Of a stretch of 64,000 nt of DNA, positions 1 to 14,000 are shown piece after piece. A program made the translations under genes and the position numbers. The DNA is from Hirundichthys speculiger (Eukaryota; Chordata; Actinopteri; Beloniformes; Exocoetidae), in assembly GCA_018398805.1 (NCBI GenBank), contig JAGFBZ010000814.1, positions 1,674,001 through 1,738,000 on the forward strand, written 5' to 3'. Position 1 is the stretch's first letter. Every line of letters starts with the position of its first letter. The notes beneath the pieces are model-generated. The model had not been told where the DNA came from. It saw nothing but the letters and a program-made list of their open reading frames with translations, and made no database searches.

Positions 1-3000
1 CTGTACCCTAAACGGTGATATCTTTTAGAGCAGCTCTTATTCTCATATTGTTTAACTACTGTTGTCACCAAAACCACATACTACAAACTGTGTATAAAAT
101 GTAATATGCAGAATGCAGTGCATACTGGTCTGGCGGCCATCGTTATTATGTAGTATGCTACAGTAAATGCAGCTATGGCACAAAAGGATTTCCACTGTTA
201 AGACAAATGCTTTAGCTCAACAAAATAAAAGGTAGTGGAGTAAGATGTTCACCACTGCCCGAGGCAAAGATAACAGATTAGTTATCTTTGAATATGAAAT
301 ATGACTTCAAGTATCATCACATTTAACTAGATGCTAGCACTGGAAACCAGTGCCCTTCTCACATACTAAATGTGCAATATCAGTTCAGAAATGATGGTTT
401 TGTTAAGTTGTCCCTGTGTTTTGTAAATTTGCACCTGAACATGTTTTTGTTCATATTACAGACCAGATAGAGGTGGCTCATCACCACACCAGCGCATGTT
501 TACACAACGCATTTTGACTTTGCAAAATCATCTGAGTGACTGGAGCGTCGTCGTTAGAGGCAACGTGATCTGCCATGCCAGCTGGCCCTGACACACGGCC
601 ATTAGTTTAGCTCTGTGACTACTTCTGCTGCTGGCTGAGAGGCATCTCTGAGTCAGAGGCGTCATCATGCTGTCTGACCCTGAAGAACAAGTCATGGAGC
701 GAATCAGCGCTCCTGCGTCACTGCTTCCAAATTTTTACAGTTCAGCCTATCCACATCAGACAGCAACAGTTGCGTTTACGAACTGAAATAGGGTCTGCAG
801 TGGACTCCGTGTTTCTGTTTTTGATGAGTTGTGTGAACACCAGGCAAAAACATAACAAGATTTTCATTTTGGAATGAAAATGCATTAATGTGGATGCAGC
901 CTGAAAAGCTTGCGAGTCTCAAATGATAACTGTCAGACAGTCCCTTGATTCGCTGATTTGTGTCTGGATGGAATTCGAATGTTGCCTTCTGTCATGCAAA
1001 GCGCACAAAAGCTGTTGTGAGTGTCTGCAGGCAATAGTTTAACCAGTTTATTAATAACCAAATCATAACTCAAGTAAAGCCACAGCAAGACAGAGCCCTC
1101 TGTTTTGTTGCAGTTGCAAATTTATCACACTAAACTAAAGCATCATAAAATTAAATTAAGGCCTTTGTTACTGGTTCTGACTTGAGAAAATGAGTAGGAG
1201 TGTCATCCTAAACATGTGTAGTGCTTGTTTTGACTCCAACCTCTTTGATATAAAAATTAAAGACCTGAGGCAAATACCTGATAAGAGCTGAAAGAAAAGG
1301 CTGATTGCACCAAGCTATCAGTAAATGTTTAACAAATTTTCTCTCTTTACAACTTTAGACATTGATATACTTGAGATTTTCTCACTCTCACCTTTTCATA
1401 TCACTAAAAAAGAAAAAGAAAAAAAAAAGAAGTTGAAAAAAAAATCCCAGTGACTCCCTATTTCACAGAAATCAGATTTGGTCTAAACCCATTAGGTATG
1501 AGTTACTTGCTGTTGCAGATGGATTAGAGGAGAGCTGCACAAAAACTCCATCTCCCTTCTCAAAGAGAACCATGAGGTGTAGAGAGCTTGGACTTTTGGT
1601 TGTCACTCTTCATTTCATTCATTGTGTCAGTCTGCTACAGGCAACTGCTGGCCAGTTTATATTGATCTGAGTCCCCAGACCTTAACTGTGTCTCCTTTCC
1701 TCTCCTCCTCTCCTCGCCTCCTCTCCTCTCCCAGTACTGTGTACAATTAAAAAGACTGAACTCCGTGTGTCAGCCATGATTTCTCCTGCTGTGTGATTTG
1801 ACAGGCATTCCCATCTTTCCCATCCTTCAGCCTCCAAAACGCCCTTTAATAACCCTGGACTTCGCCGTCCTTGGACTGACTGCCCGGCATCTCGCTGAAC
1901 GCTCTCAGATGCTGCATTTGGCGCTGTGTCCTCAGACGCAGCAGGAAACCATAATAACAGCTAATTAGCTTTTAATGGACAGATTTTGAAAATTATGTAT
2001 CAACAGATGTTTCATCCCTTTTACTCTAAATTTAGAGTCCTTATATGTTGTATATCACACCCGTCTAAATTTAGATCCTTTAGATGCAAGTCACCGCCAT
2101 GATCTACGATTGTTTCAGTCATTTTAGGTCACATTGAGCAGTGCCATTGCTCCTTAACTCTCCAACTGTTAAAGCAGGAGTTATCCACTTTGCCACTTGC
2201 TCGAGGCTTTCCAAAGTGGCAAACAATGATGCATGCCTCACCACCCCTTCTCAAATGACTTTTAAACACCACTGTGATTTTCCCCTCTGTCACTGCAAGG
2301 TCTCTCAAGAATTGATTCCCTGCACCAGCAGGCATCACACGGCTACGCCTGTGGAGATTTGACTTTAGTACAGAAATAAACAGCAGCGCCGTGCAACCCT
2401 TCAAGGCTTTCCTCTGATTTAGACTACATTAAGATTCATTCACAGTGCCCCACTTCTCCTGCGTGCCACCTCTTCAATTTCCTCCTCAAACAGACTTTAG
2501 ATTCATGTGTTTATATCAGAAGGCAGGTGGGCTGTTTATGCGTTTGAACAATGCTGACATCCTGTCACAAGGGACAAGTACTCTAAGGTAGAGGCTGTGG
2601 GGGCTGGGAAGCTCGGCGGCTGGTCCACCCTCCTTTGCTTTTCCTGTCCTAGCATTAGGCTGTTTCTGTAAACATTGTTTTGTCTAGCACGTTGTCAGAG
2701 AGAGGGGGCTTGAAATATCAAACCCCACATCATGTAAAAGGAACAGTGAAATTTTCCACCAGCACCAGTGGAGACTGTCGGTTTCAATTTTTCTCCGTGC
2801 CTCTTGTGTTTCTTCCTCTCACCAGCTTGTTTACCACCAACTCGTCCAATATATTCTGGGGGGGAAAAAAAGAACACACACGAGCACATACGAGACAATA
2901 GCAACAAAAAGAGGCCACAGAGTTCAAGGACAAACTTGGTTCACTTGTGCATTTCTTAGTGACGGTGTGTTTGGCTTTTTGAATACATACCAGGTCATTT

Positions 3001-6000
3001 TTTCCACTGGCAAACGCATTGACTTCTGTGTTACTCTGTGGCTAGTCAGCTTTCATAATTCACTTCATTTAATGCTGCATGAATATCGGTGTAAGTGCAT
3101 GGTCATATCTGACTGCACAGTATGTGCTGTTGCCTGAGATCGTGACCAACAGCATCAAAAATGTAATGAGCGTCTTCAACTTGACCTTTGGTGACAGTCA
3201 GTCCTTTGTGGACGCGTCCTGTGAAGGCTAAAGGAATTATAAAAGTACAGATCCTGTGGTGTCATTCATCAAGAAGCTTGAGGTCATCCAGTTCATGGAG
3301 GAACAAGTGGCTCTGCTTGTATTTTGTCACGGTTAATACAACCGCAACTCCGAAAAATGTTGACACAGTTAAAAAATGTAAAAATTAAAATAAAAACAGA
3401 ATGCAATGATGTCTCATAAACCCATATTTTATTCACTATAGAGTACAGAAAATGTAGTTGTCCTATTCTTTGTTGTACCACGGACGCAATATGCAGTTTA
3501 ATATTGTTTTGCTGAAAGATACAAAGACGCCATCTGAATGGCAGCATACCAGTATGTAGCTCTAAACACTGTATATATCTTTCAGCATTGATGTTTCCGT
3601 GGCATATGTGCAAGCTGTTTCACAACTTTACTTCTGATAGACTCTGCCTCTCGAAGATGCTCTTTTTTATACCCACTCATGTCACTGACCCTTTGGCAGT
3701 GAACCAAATTAGTTGCAGTACGTTCCTCCAGGTGTTTCTTTTTTTGTACCTTTTGGTTTTCCAGCATTTTGTTGCCCATTCCTCAACTTTTTTAAAAACT
3801 CAAAATGAGCTAATATTTTCATGAAATGTACTAAAAACTCAAAAGTCTCCATTGATTCCCTACATTAGTTTTTGAATGCCAAAATTGGGTTTGTGCTTGG
3901 TTTTAGATTTTTGGCTCGAATTGCTTTAGTTTGACATTCAGTCATGATGGATCAGTATAGGAAAAGGAAGCTGGAAATGTTTTGAACCAGCCAAGTCTTT
4001 CTACAGGAGTACTGGGAGAAAAATGTGCATGCAGATACAGTACATTCTCAATTATGCTGCAGACAAAAATAAGTTCAGACTGTCACAAAACAGGAGCCTC
4101 CCTCACCTTAATGTATTTCATATAATGTCAGTGTGCAGACTTGGTATAAGTTGAGGGAAAGGGTTAAGATTAAGCAAGGTGTGGTTATAGTTAATCGTAA
4201 GGGGAATATCTTGGACTTTTACAATATGCAAGTCAACGTCTGTCTTCTGAAGAAGTGGCAGCACAGCTGTCTGTGCATATGTGTGTCCATGTTTGCTTGC
4301 AAGTGCGTATGAAAAGCGCCGTCAAACACAGCTGTACCTGCCTTCGCTTGGCAGAGCACGGCATTTCCCAGCTTAAAAAAACAGAAGGTTTTGATATGGC
4401 AGGGAGGCAGTCATTTGACCAATCTAATGGTGGCTCCCCTTGGATCCATATCTCTGTGCAAACACAGAGCGAGGACAGAGAATAGAGTAAACCCCCATAA
4501 AAGCAGACAGATTTTTCATGTTGCCCATCCCCAGCACCAGCCCCACGCAGACATCACCAGCATGCTTCTTGTGAACTCATTATTTCCCTCTCATTTATTC
4601 AGACGTGCACATATAGTGAAGAACGTGCATTTAAAAGAGCATCTTTGAGGTTTTTTTTTTTTTTTCATTCTTATTTTCCGAGACAATCTCTTGCTGGTCT
4701 GCTTCATTTTAGTTGATTGCACTCCAGGTGTTTCCTCTTTTGTCAAAATGTATGACGGCAGGTGAATGCAGATCTAAAAGAGATTCTTACCTCTGGGATG
4801 TCTCCAGTTTTTTCTTCTCTCATATTTCAAAGACAATTTCTCGCATCGCCTTTTATGCCCCCCTCCTTCCACTCTGCTCCACCCACACACCCCTCTCCCT
4901 GCAGAGTGGGGTTCTGTTCCCTGCCAGCCAGACAGCCAGTCCCTGCATCCGCCTGAGCCCAGCTCGTTAGGGGAGACACTGGTGCATGGTCCTCCTCACC
5001 ATCGTTCTCCACTGCCTTTTAATTAGGCTGCCGTTCATGTGTGCATGTGTTTACAGTGGAATGCATTGGTGTATGCTCACGTGTATGTGTGTTTGTAATG
5101 TTAGGAAAAGCTTTTTAGTGGCAAAATCCTTTTTCGAAGTGATTGGTGTCACAGCGGCTTGTTTGCAGCTCTTATGGTTAACCAAGGCTTTTCGGAGCAT
5201 TTTATCTTCAATACACACTGTGTAAAGGTTTTATTAAGCAAATTGACAATTGACTGTAGCTCCAGACATGTAGTTCTACTTTTGTAAGTTTTTCATTGTT
5301 TTCAGATAAGTCCTTCACAATTTCAAAGCAAAGTCAGATTTTTGGAGATTTTTGAAAATTTGTTCGACAAAAAAAAAAAAGGAGATATCCCGGTTAATAT
5401 ATATACAAATATTCACATCCATTATGCAATAAAGATTTGGTTTGGTAACCAGATTTTGTTGAGTGTTGTCAGGTAGACTCTGGCTCAGCTGCAGAATCAT
5501 CTCAAGGACTGCCAGTAGAAAAAAGTCTGCAGCAGAGCTCTACCGCAAGCATCACACTGACCAAAGAGTCTGAATACTGAAAATGGGATTATTTCTTTTA
5601 TTTCTCAGAAAGGACTTTAAAACCCTGTATTCAATTTATAATTGCGCAGATGTTAGAAAAGAGCCTGATTTTGATAAGGAATATACTTCTCCATTTACAT
5701 TTTTTTGCATTCACATGCTGTGAATTATTATTCATGTTTGCACAGAAATGTAACATCTGTATAAGTACAGTGATGAGCGAGGTTTTTCACACCTGTGTGG
5801 TAATGGAATCAAACCTTCTCACACTCTGCTTCCTTCCAAGAGAGGGCAACCCCTATCCTCTTTCATATAATCCCATTAACAGCAGTTTACTGAAGTGAGG
5901 GCTGCCCTGCTTTCTGCAACATGCTGTTTGGACAGAGGGCAAACTGTTGGTTTTATAACACCTTACATCTCCCAACCCTGTCTGTCTCCAGGTTTCTGTC

Positions 6001-9000
6001 TTGCTTTCTCTCTCTCTCTTTCTCTCTTTCTCATCTGCTTTGTTTAATTTCTGGTGTTAAAAGAAATACTTTTTAACTGTCTCACTTCAGTTTTTATGTG
6101 ACCACGTCACTTATTTCCAAGTGTAGACTTACAATCCTCTGTGATTATTTTCAATTTGTTTCTGAACCGACTAATGCAATAAGAGTCCGTTTGTAAGAGT
6201 CCAACCTACTGTCAAGATATTTTGTGTGCGGTTTATGTAACAGCAGTGGATGCTTGTTTGTACGCTCTTTTATGCCTTTATTTTCTTTTTTTTGCCTGTT
6301 TTTGTTCATTCACAGGGAGGTTCCACACCCATGTTTTGAACATAATAGTTGTAGTCTCTTCTACAAGGTTAACCCGAATCCAACCACGATGATCTCCATG
6401 ACAACCAGGCTGGTCTCATAAGTTGAGCCAGTCTTTGATGATAGCTTTAGTTGTTTGGAGTACATCAGATCTCAAAGAGCCAAAGTGAAATAAGGAGTAT
6501 TTTCAAAGGCATAGTCACACAGCTGCAAAGGCGAAACATAACCACATACCTAAACACAGCAGTGAAGTTGTGGGCAGCTCTCCTCTGTTCCAGGATAAGA
6601 AATAAAATTCATGCCAGGGGCTCAGAGTCAGAGATCTCACACAGAACCACCCAGGCCGGCCATCAGGAGTTGCTCTGCTGCAACTGCATGACATAAGCAT
6701 GACATAAGGGCCTAATTATGCTAAGTGTAATACATTACCTCTAGCATGTGCTGTGAAAGCAGCAATTTCTCTAATGCAGTACAGAATTGAAACATTCTCA
6801 TTTGAACCTGACAGAGGAGAATCAACACCGAATCTTGTACCAATGCACTTGTCAGAGAAAAGTAATGAAATAATGCTGCTGTAGCCAAGCATTTCTGATT
6901 AACATGTCATCTCAATCCTCCTCTTCCGTCTCTCTCTTCCTCTTCTCCTCCAGCCCAGCCAGAAGTGGTTTACCTTTCATTAGAAGACCCTTGGTGCAAA
7001 ATGTGTTTGCTGATAAGAGCCAGCGGTTTATCAACAGTTTATAATAGACAGCGTTAGGATTAATCAAATCAGTCCACATCCGGAGAAGGGCTGGACTCTG
7101 TAAACACAATCAGATCTGACTCTGCAGACGAACTGGGAGGAGTGTGGGAGGGGTGGGGTGGGAGTGGGGTGGGTGAGAATGAGGAATGAGGAAATATTAG
7201 AAAGAACAATAAAGTGAAATTAGAATGAGGCCAGTCCTGCAGAAATGGTCTCTTTTTGGGGAATTATTTTTTCTCCACAAAACGGATATGTCGCACTATT
7301 GGTGAAGAGTCAAAATGAGCAGTAGTGGGGTGGCAGGCAATCAGAAGGGAGGGAGATCCATATGGTCCCAGTGTCCGTCCCTGAGCCAAAAACAGTGTAT
7401 CCTCTGTTACTGGCAGGGCTGGCTCCTCATTATCGGCCTGTGTTGGCTCCCATCTGAGGAAAAAAAAAAAAAATGCAGCGTTGCAGTCTCACTTTAGAGG
7501 GACACTGATCACAGGAGCTACTCATCTCAACTGGAGAGAGATTGCACCCTCCCCCTCGCTTTCTTTCCCCTGTCTCCCACCGCGCTCAGTTGAAGACAGA
7601 CAGAGATGAGGGATCCTGTCTGTGTTCTGCACAGAAAAGTGGAAGTTTGAGTTGGAGAGATGGAGCGAAGCTTCAAAAGGCGCATGTAATTGAGCAGCTC
7701 TTGATAGGCTATCTAGAAACATGAAACAGCAACAGTTGTGACGGAGGGTAATTGCCTCCCCGGGCTCGTATAATGCCTTGTCGAGTCTTTAAACTTGAGC
7801 AAACTGCTGGAAGTCCTTATGTCAGCAGATAATTGGTTCCAGGTATCAGCAGCTATGTGAAATGTAGGAAAGATAGGTTTTGTGTATTTGTGTGCATCTA
7901 GAAAAAGGTCTGAGAGGAAGATTTAAATGGAAAGAGATTGTCTGTATACCTTGCACTGTCCTGTGGTTTTTATTCAAAAGGTCCAATACTTTTAGTCTGT
8001 GTCGCAAGAGCAAAGTCAGAAAACTGCTCTCTACTGGTATATTTTGCCCAATCATATCTTGATGTGTTTCATTAAGTAATATGGAAATATGTGCAAAGTT
8101 CCAAGTTCAAGGTGGTAGCACTCATACTTATTGCACAGTCAAATACAAAAATAGTAGAAAGAGTTTTAGACCATGAGGCTATGAAAAGTGCAGTCATAAA
8201 CGATTTTACAGCTGCAGAAGTTCATTGCTCACCGTTGATGACTTTTGACTTTCCAGAGTCTCTAAGCCAGGCAAGAAGAGCAGAACTGTGGCCTTAACTG
8301 TCAGGGTGTCTGTCCTCTCTGCTGGCCTGCATCCAACCCCCTTCCTGGCTGGAAGATGCTGAGTGGGACCTCAGGAAGGATATGCTATATTAGCTGCCCC
8401 TGCATGATTAATTGAACATCTGTTCACGCAAAGACAACTGACCCCAATTCCCAACTGTTTATCCTCTGTATAAGCAGTTAATAAGTCTGCAGTGAATGTG
8501 TCGCAGAAGAGGTCAAGTCTGCAGGTTGTGAACCCTCTCCATATCACTGTAACCCTCTCGCTTTGCAGATCTTCTCAATACTCTTGGTGATTTTATTTTT
8601 CATCAGTGAACACTGGTGGTGAAAATGGAAGATTGAAAAGGTTGAGAAGAATTTATTCTGGATGTTTTTAGCCTGAGATGTCTCGTCAGCAGCCAATACC
8701 CCCCTCCAGCTCTGGTGTGAAGCTACAACCACCCTTCTCTCCCTCCTGATTAACACTCTTTGTTCTGTTAGCGGTGACACGCCATGAGGCATAATTGCAG
8801 TGGGAAAGCTGACTGCTTTAAAGCGAGCCTGCTGCTGTGTTGATCTGCATCACTCTTTAACCCCCTCCTCACTCGCCAATGTCAAAGTCAAATCAGGTTT
8901 TGTTTGTTGTTTGGTCTCTGAGCATTAAGCCTCCAAGGAGAGTTTGCCACTCAAGATTTTTTTCTTTCTCAGCTGATAAACAGTTTTTCTGGGTGAAAGG

Positions 9001-9179
9001 ACATTCTAGCTTGTATTGGGAATCTGTGATGCAGAGCCAACGAAATGACTCACTGTTGATGGAATGTGGGTATAATTAATTATGCTATTTAGGGTTTTTT
9101 TTTTACTTGCCTACAGTTTGCTAGCTTGCTTTTTTTCCTTACTTGTTGTCTGTATTTCTCTCTGTCTGTCTCTCTGCAG
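1..9179 (+). other. ttc28 intron (3' part), no coding exon seen
   Basis: This stretch precedes the first visible ttc28 exon. I looked for the preceding TPR exon and did not find it. The short open frames lack family resemblance. Contents seen: A-rich tracts near 1409-1443, short CT runs near 6010-6035, a G-rich run at 7135-7173, and several AT-rich homeodomain-type stretches that could be regulatory (inference). The polypyrimidine tract and CAG acceptor at about 9130-9179 end the intron. Confidence 0.8.
7135..7173 (+). other. G-rich tract with G-quadruplex potential
   Basis: Seven or so runs of three or four G separated by one to a few bases occur in under 40 bases on the + strand, which is also the ttc28 transcript strand. 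The pattern fits the usual four-run quadruplex rule. It lies in an intron; no function is shown. Confidence 0.5.
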
Positions 9180-9687
9180 GCAGCTTCAATGGCGCTGAGC
9201 AGTTTGGGCCATGTATATACAGCCATAGGGGACTATCCTAATGCTCTAGCCAGCCACAAGCAGTGTGTCCTGCTGGCCAAGCAGTCCAAGGATCAGCTGT
9301 CTGAGGCTCGTGAGCTGGGAAACATGGGGGCAGTCTACATTGCCATGGGAGACTTTGAAAATGCTGTTCAATGTCATGAGCAACACTTAGGCATTGCCAA
9401 GGCCCTGGAAAATAAACGAGAGGAAGCCAGGGCCTACAGCAACCTGGGCAGTGCCTACCACTACCATCGTAACTTTGACAAGGCCATGTCTTACCATACT
9501 CATGTTCTGGAGCTTGCCCAGGAGCTGGAGGAGAAATCCATTGAGATGCGAGCCTATGCAGGACTGGGTCATGCTGCTCGCTGTATGCAGGACTTGGAGA
9601 GGGCCAAGCAGTACCATGAACAGCAGCTGTCCATAGCTGAAGGATTGAAAGACAGGGCAGCAGAGGGAAGGGCCTCCTCCAATTTGG
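9180..9687 (+). CDS. ttc28: ttc28 coding exon 1 of window (TPR repeats)
   Basis: The acceptor CAG ends at 9179 after a TC-rich tract and the donor GTATGT starts at 9688. The exon enters in phase 0 and leaves in phase 1, splitting a Gly codon. It encodes about 169 residues with roughly four TPR units. Each has the pattern LG-x(3)-A-x(2)-G-[DN]-[FY]-x(2)-A followed by H-x-Q-x-L-x-[IL]-A; examples are [14 protein letters not shown] and [14 protein letters not shown]. The ATG at 9126 is intronic and is not a start. Confidence 0.96.
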
Positions 9688-10511
9688 GTATGTATGTGAA
9701 ATACTAAAAGACATAAGGAGCAGTTACATGATTATAACATGCTTAGCGAAGTGTTCAGTGTGTTCATAGTCATTTTTTTCTATGTGGTAACAAAACAGTA
9801 CAATGCTTAATATGGTTATAACATGTCAGTTACATATCACTATTTATCTATTTATTCAAACACTGAGGAAATAGTAATACATCCATCCATCCATCCATCT
9901 CCTATACCTGCCTCATGCTGTCCATGATCATGGGGGAGCTGGCGCTTATCCCAGTTGTCGCCATGGGTGAGGCAGGGTACACCATCGACAGTTCACAGAT
10001 CATCACAGAACAACAACCACTCACACTCAAGCCTTCAGGTGATTTAGAAGCACCAGAAAACCTATGCAGTCAAGGGAAGAAAATGAAAATTTCATACAGG
10101 AAGAACCTATATGAGATTTGATCTGGGAACCTTCTTTCTGCGAGGCACCAGTCCTAACCAGCTTTTGTTAAAAGAATGACAACATGATGTAATGTGCCAT
10201 GTGTTGTTGTTCATCTGTGGCTGTACTTTACCTAATTTGGACCAGAAGACTTTTATTATGCTGATGTTGAACCTTATTTGGGTGTATTTTATTTTAAACA
10301 TAGCAGTAAATAGCATAAAGTAATAGCATAAAGAAAACCTATGCTATCACAGTCCACAATCTGTCATGTTGTCCTCTAAGTCATCAAGAGGTAGACTGTA
10401 ATTGACTGCTAGTAATATCTTTAGTGCAGAGATGGGGAAGGAATTTCATCAGGTATGCCACAACCTACTCAAGGTTGAACACTAATTTCATTTATATATA
10501 TATATATATAT

Positions 10512-10572
<61 letters not shown>

Positions 10573-11026
10573 TGTCTATGAGTTAATGAAAGCAACTGCA
10601 AACAGGTGCAGTTTTTTCTTCTTTGCATTTGAGATGCAGGTGAAGTAGAGAAAAGGTCATCTTTTGATCTTTTGTATTTGGTGGTTATGGAATCATGGGA
10701 CAGAATAGAACAAAGCCTTCTGAATGTGAAACCTAATCTAAGTGACGGACAAATTATCCTAGATTTACATGTGATGGGTGACAGGATAGCCTGTGGATCT
10801 GCTCTTACAGCCTTGCATGGGGATGGTCAGAAACGAGACGAAAATTTACAGAAGGATGATATTATATTAGCTGTTTTTAAACAACCACTGGAATTTTAAA
10901 TAAAACTAGCTATCATGTGTTGCCCAAAAAACAATCATTTCTACACACTTGTTGTCTTAAGTCTCATTTTAAAGATGTTAAACAGTGCCAGAGATGTCTT
11001 CCTGCATGTTGCACAACTATCTACAA

Positions 11027-11060
<34 letters not shown>

Positions 11061-14000
11061 TTCTGAAAAAATAAATGACTATTATGAGTTGAATAATCTG
11101 TGGCATGTGCACATTCTCATCTCACATTGTTCCTTTGCAAATACCAGTTAATATGCAGAAAAACGCATATGCACGATTTTGGTCTTTATGCATTGTTTGT
11201 GCATCTGGCCCTGCATGTACTGCAAATTGTCCTCTGTGACTGGTTGGGACACATAGCCACAAATCCCATCTTTATTATATCTTTTTGTGAATAGACAATT
11301 GTTGAATAATGTTGTTGTTTTTTTTTTTTAATGGCTTTGTTCACTGGGAAATTATAGAACCCACCTTTTAATTAATATTTTGAGCCCACTATTATTACTC
11401 TGAGCATAGAGCTATTGTGTTGGTTGATGCTAATGTGCCTTGATGGCCTCCTATGGATATAGGACTAATGTTGATATCAATGTTCTTCACCCTTTTGATT
11501 AGTGGCATTCATCTTTTGTGGGTGTAATCCAATCATTGCTAATCGAAGTTCACTCAAAACATGCACAGAACAATGTGTGAAAGTCAGTTTTCAGCAGCAC
11601 ATCCACAGAGATAAGGAAGCAACTGTTTGTTGGATAATAGAAATACGAGTGGGAAATCTTCCAAACTGCAAGTACAAATCAAAAGTTCATTGATTTTTTT
11701 TCTTTTTTCTTTTTTTTGCATTATAGGAGTTTAAGTTTTGCTATCTTGAGCTGAGCTTTCTAAAGTAAGACAAGAAAATACTGTTTGTGTTCAGTAAAGG
11801 CTCTCTATGTGTTTTCTTGGGTTAATTACTCCACAGATATAAAGCTTAGCTTGTGCTTTCATTGTTTAAGTGTATAGCAGAGAGCCGAGCTGTTTACTTA
11901 TTTCAGCGATATATGTAGTCGGTAGGACCTGTGTACTTTTGCTCCTTTTAACCTGTTAAACCCTGACCCCCTTTTTTAGCAAAACGCCTAAAAATGACAT
12001 ACCCAAATTAAATGATTGTAACTTCTAAACTGTTCTGTCCACATGGATGCATTAAAGTGTTCCATAAAGAAGACACTCTGTAGTTTCTTATAAAACTGTC
12101 AGGAACACTCTAGGTGATACAGAGACAGAGTAATGAAACTCTGAAGTCAGTAAAAAAATTAAAATTTTGTTCCGCCTGAAATAAAAAATGACTTTCAGGA
12201 TGAATAATAGTCTGAATATTCATCTGAAATAGTAAATGACAATATGAGGCTGTAGGCACATTATAACTGAACATGTGTTTCAAATTTGAAGAAGATAGCA
12301 CAACATATGACCATTTTACAGTGGTCTTTTCATTAAAAAAATCTAGGCGCAGCTCCAAAAAGGCCTTTGGAGACTCCAAATGAACACATGGTAACCAAAA
12401 TGATATTCTGAGACAATAGGTACTTTTTCCTTTACATTTTGGTATTTTTCATCAGTTTGAGTTAAAATAGTCACAAATTTGCCATTTTTAAATTTACAAC
12501 TAGTTTTTGGTATTACCATAAATCACATACTATCATACATAACTGTGTAAAAACCACCAATTCATAATATATTTGATGACTACAAATATATATGACTACA
12601 TGTGGCGCATATATACTTTTTAAAATATATGTTACAGGTAAGGTATTGAGGTTATGAGCGCTCAATTGCATGAAGGTCAAGCAGGGAGGAGGCAGGAATA
12701 ATGTTCACTGTCTGAGGAGTCCTCAAAAATCTTTTCCAGTGCCTCCTGGACACTAAAACGTGTTTTTGACTTACTTTTAGCCATTTAACTGTGAAGTAAG
12801 TTATCTTATCTTACGCGAGTTATTTTGCTGCCTGCACCGCTGAGCGCTCTGCGCGTAAATGCGCATAGGCACAACTGGAGGAGCGCACCGTTATGCGCAG
12901 GCATAAAACGGCTCAGATAGAGTCGAATTACACATGCAATACGTCATTGGAAAGGTTGATCTATGCTCTAAAAGGCGGACATGACGAATCTAAGGTCCGC
13001 CTTGTAGCTGTCAATCAAATGCATTGCAAAGAGAGTCACCGGAAATTCGAACAAAGCCATCTTTGTTTCGGGAAGATGATTCCTCTGCTTGAAAAACTAC
13101 GATCGGAAATCAAACAAAATGTTTTTACACTTCTAATATGGTACTGAATTGCAAAAAAGTGCTTTGGTTATAAGTAATAACATTTATTGACACTAAATCT
13201 CAATAAATGATCACGAGAATTCAACCGTACATGAAGAACCAAGCTTGTTCAGGGCATTTCTCCAACCAAAAATCGCTGGAGTGAGCATCTTTCTGTTTAT
13301 AGACAAGCTAAGCCTCTGTCAACAAACAGGGACCGGATTCAAACCGTTTCTCCGCGTTTTCTGGGACTTTTACCGACGAAAACCGGTGTGCTGACTTTCA
13401 CGACTTTGGGCTTTTATGTCTTTAGGCACCTCTTGTGCAAGATATATAAGAGATGAAAGAAAAACGGCATTATTTTTGCAAAGAGGAGACTCTGCAGAGT
13501 TCAATGATACCAAACACAGCTATGACAGATGAAGTGATCGTTCTGTTTGAGTCATTTTTAGACAAATTATTACACAATGAGGACCCCGGCGTCCTCGTCG
13601 GGCGCATCAGGTTAAGCAGAGATGAGAGAGATGTTAGCTTATATTCCTTTACAATGCTTCACGCCTAAATTTGTTTACAAATAAATTATTTGCAAAGCAA
13701 CCTAGTGGAGCCTGCTAATATAATAATATCAGGAACCTCAGGGATCAAAAGCGTCCTTGACGATTTTCAGTATCTCACAAGATATATTATATTGGCAGTA
13801 TTTCAGCATTTAGACCAGCAATTATAACCTTTTCTGGATGACTTATGATCACCATCAAGACAGTGGTAAACTGGACCTTAATGGACAACTAAGAGGCATG
13901 ATAGTTCCTTCAAAATGAATTATCCTTTAACCTAATGTGCAAAATTGTGCAAGCTGAACGTAGGGTTAATCATCCAAACATAAATCGAAGTTGAGCTTTA

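Noticed and set aside
9126..9179. ATG with a signal-peptide-like start (MLFFLTCCLYFSLSVSL) in front of the TPR exon
   Set aside because: It is the translation of the intronic polypyrimidine tract; the CAG acceptor ends at 9179 and the family sequence continues upstream in another exon.
9238..9714. 158-residue minus-strand open frame
   Set aside because: Antisense shadow of the TPR exon 9180-9687.
12893..13668. Two open frames of 84 and 71 residues
   Set aside because: They sit in non-coding parts of the piggyBac-like relic, have no splice context and match no family I know.
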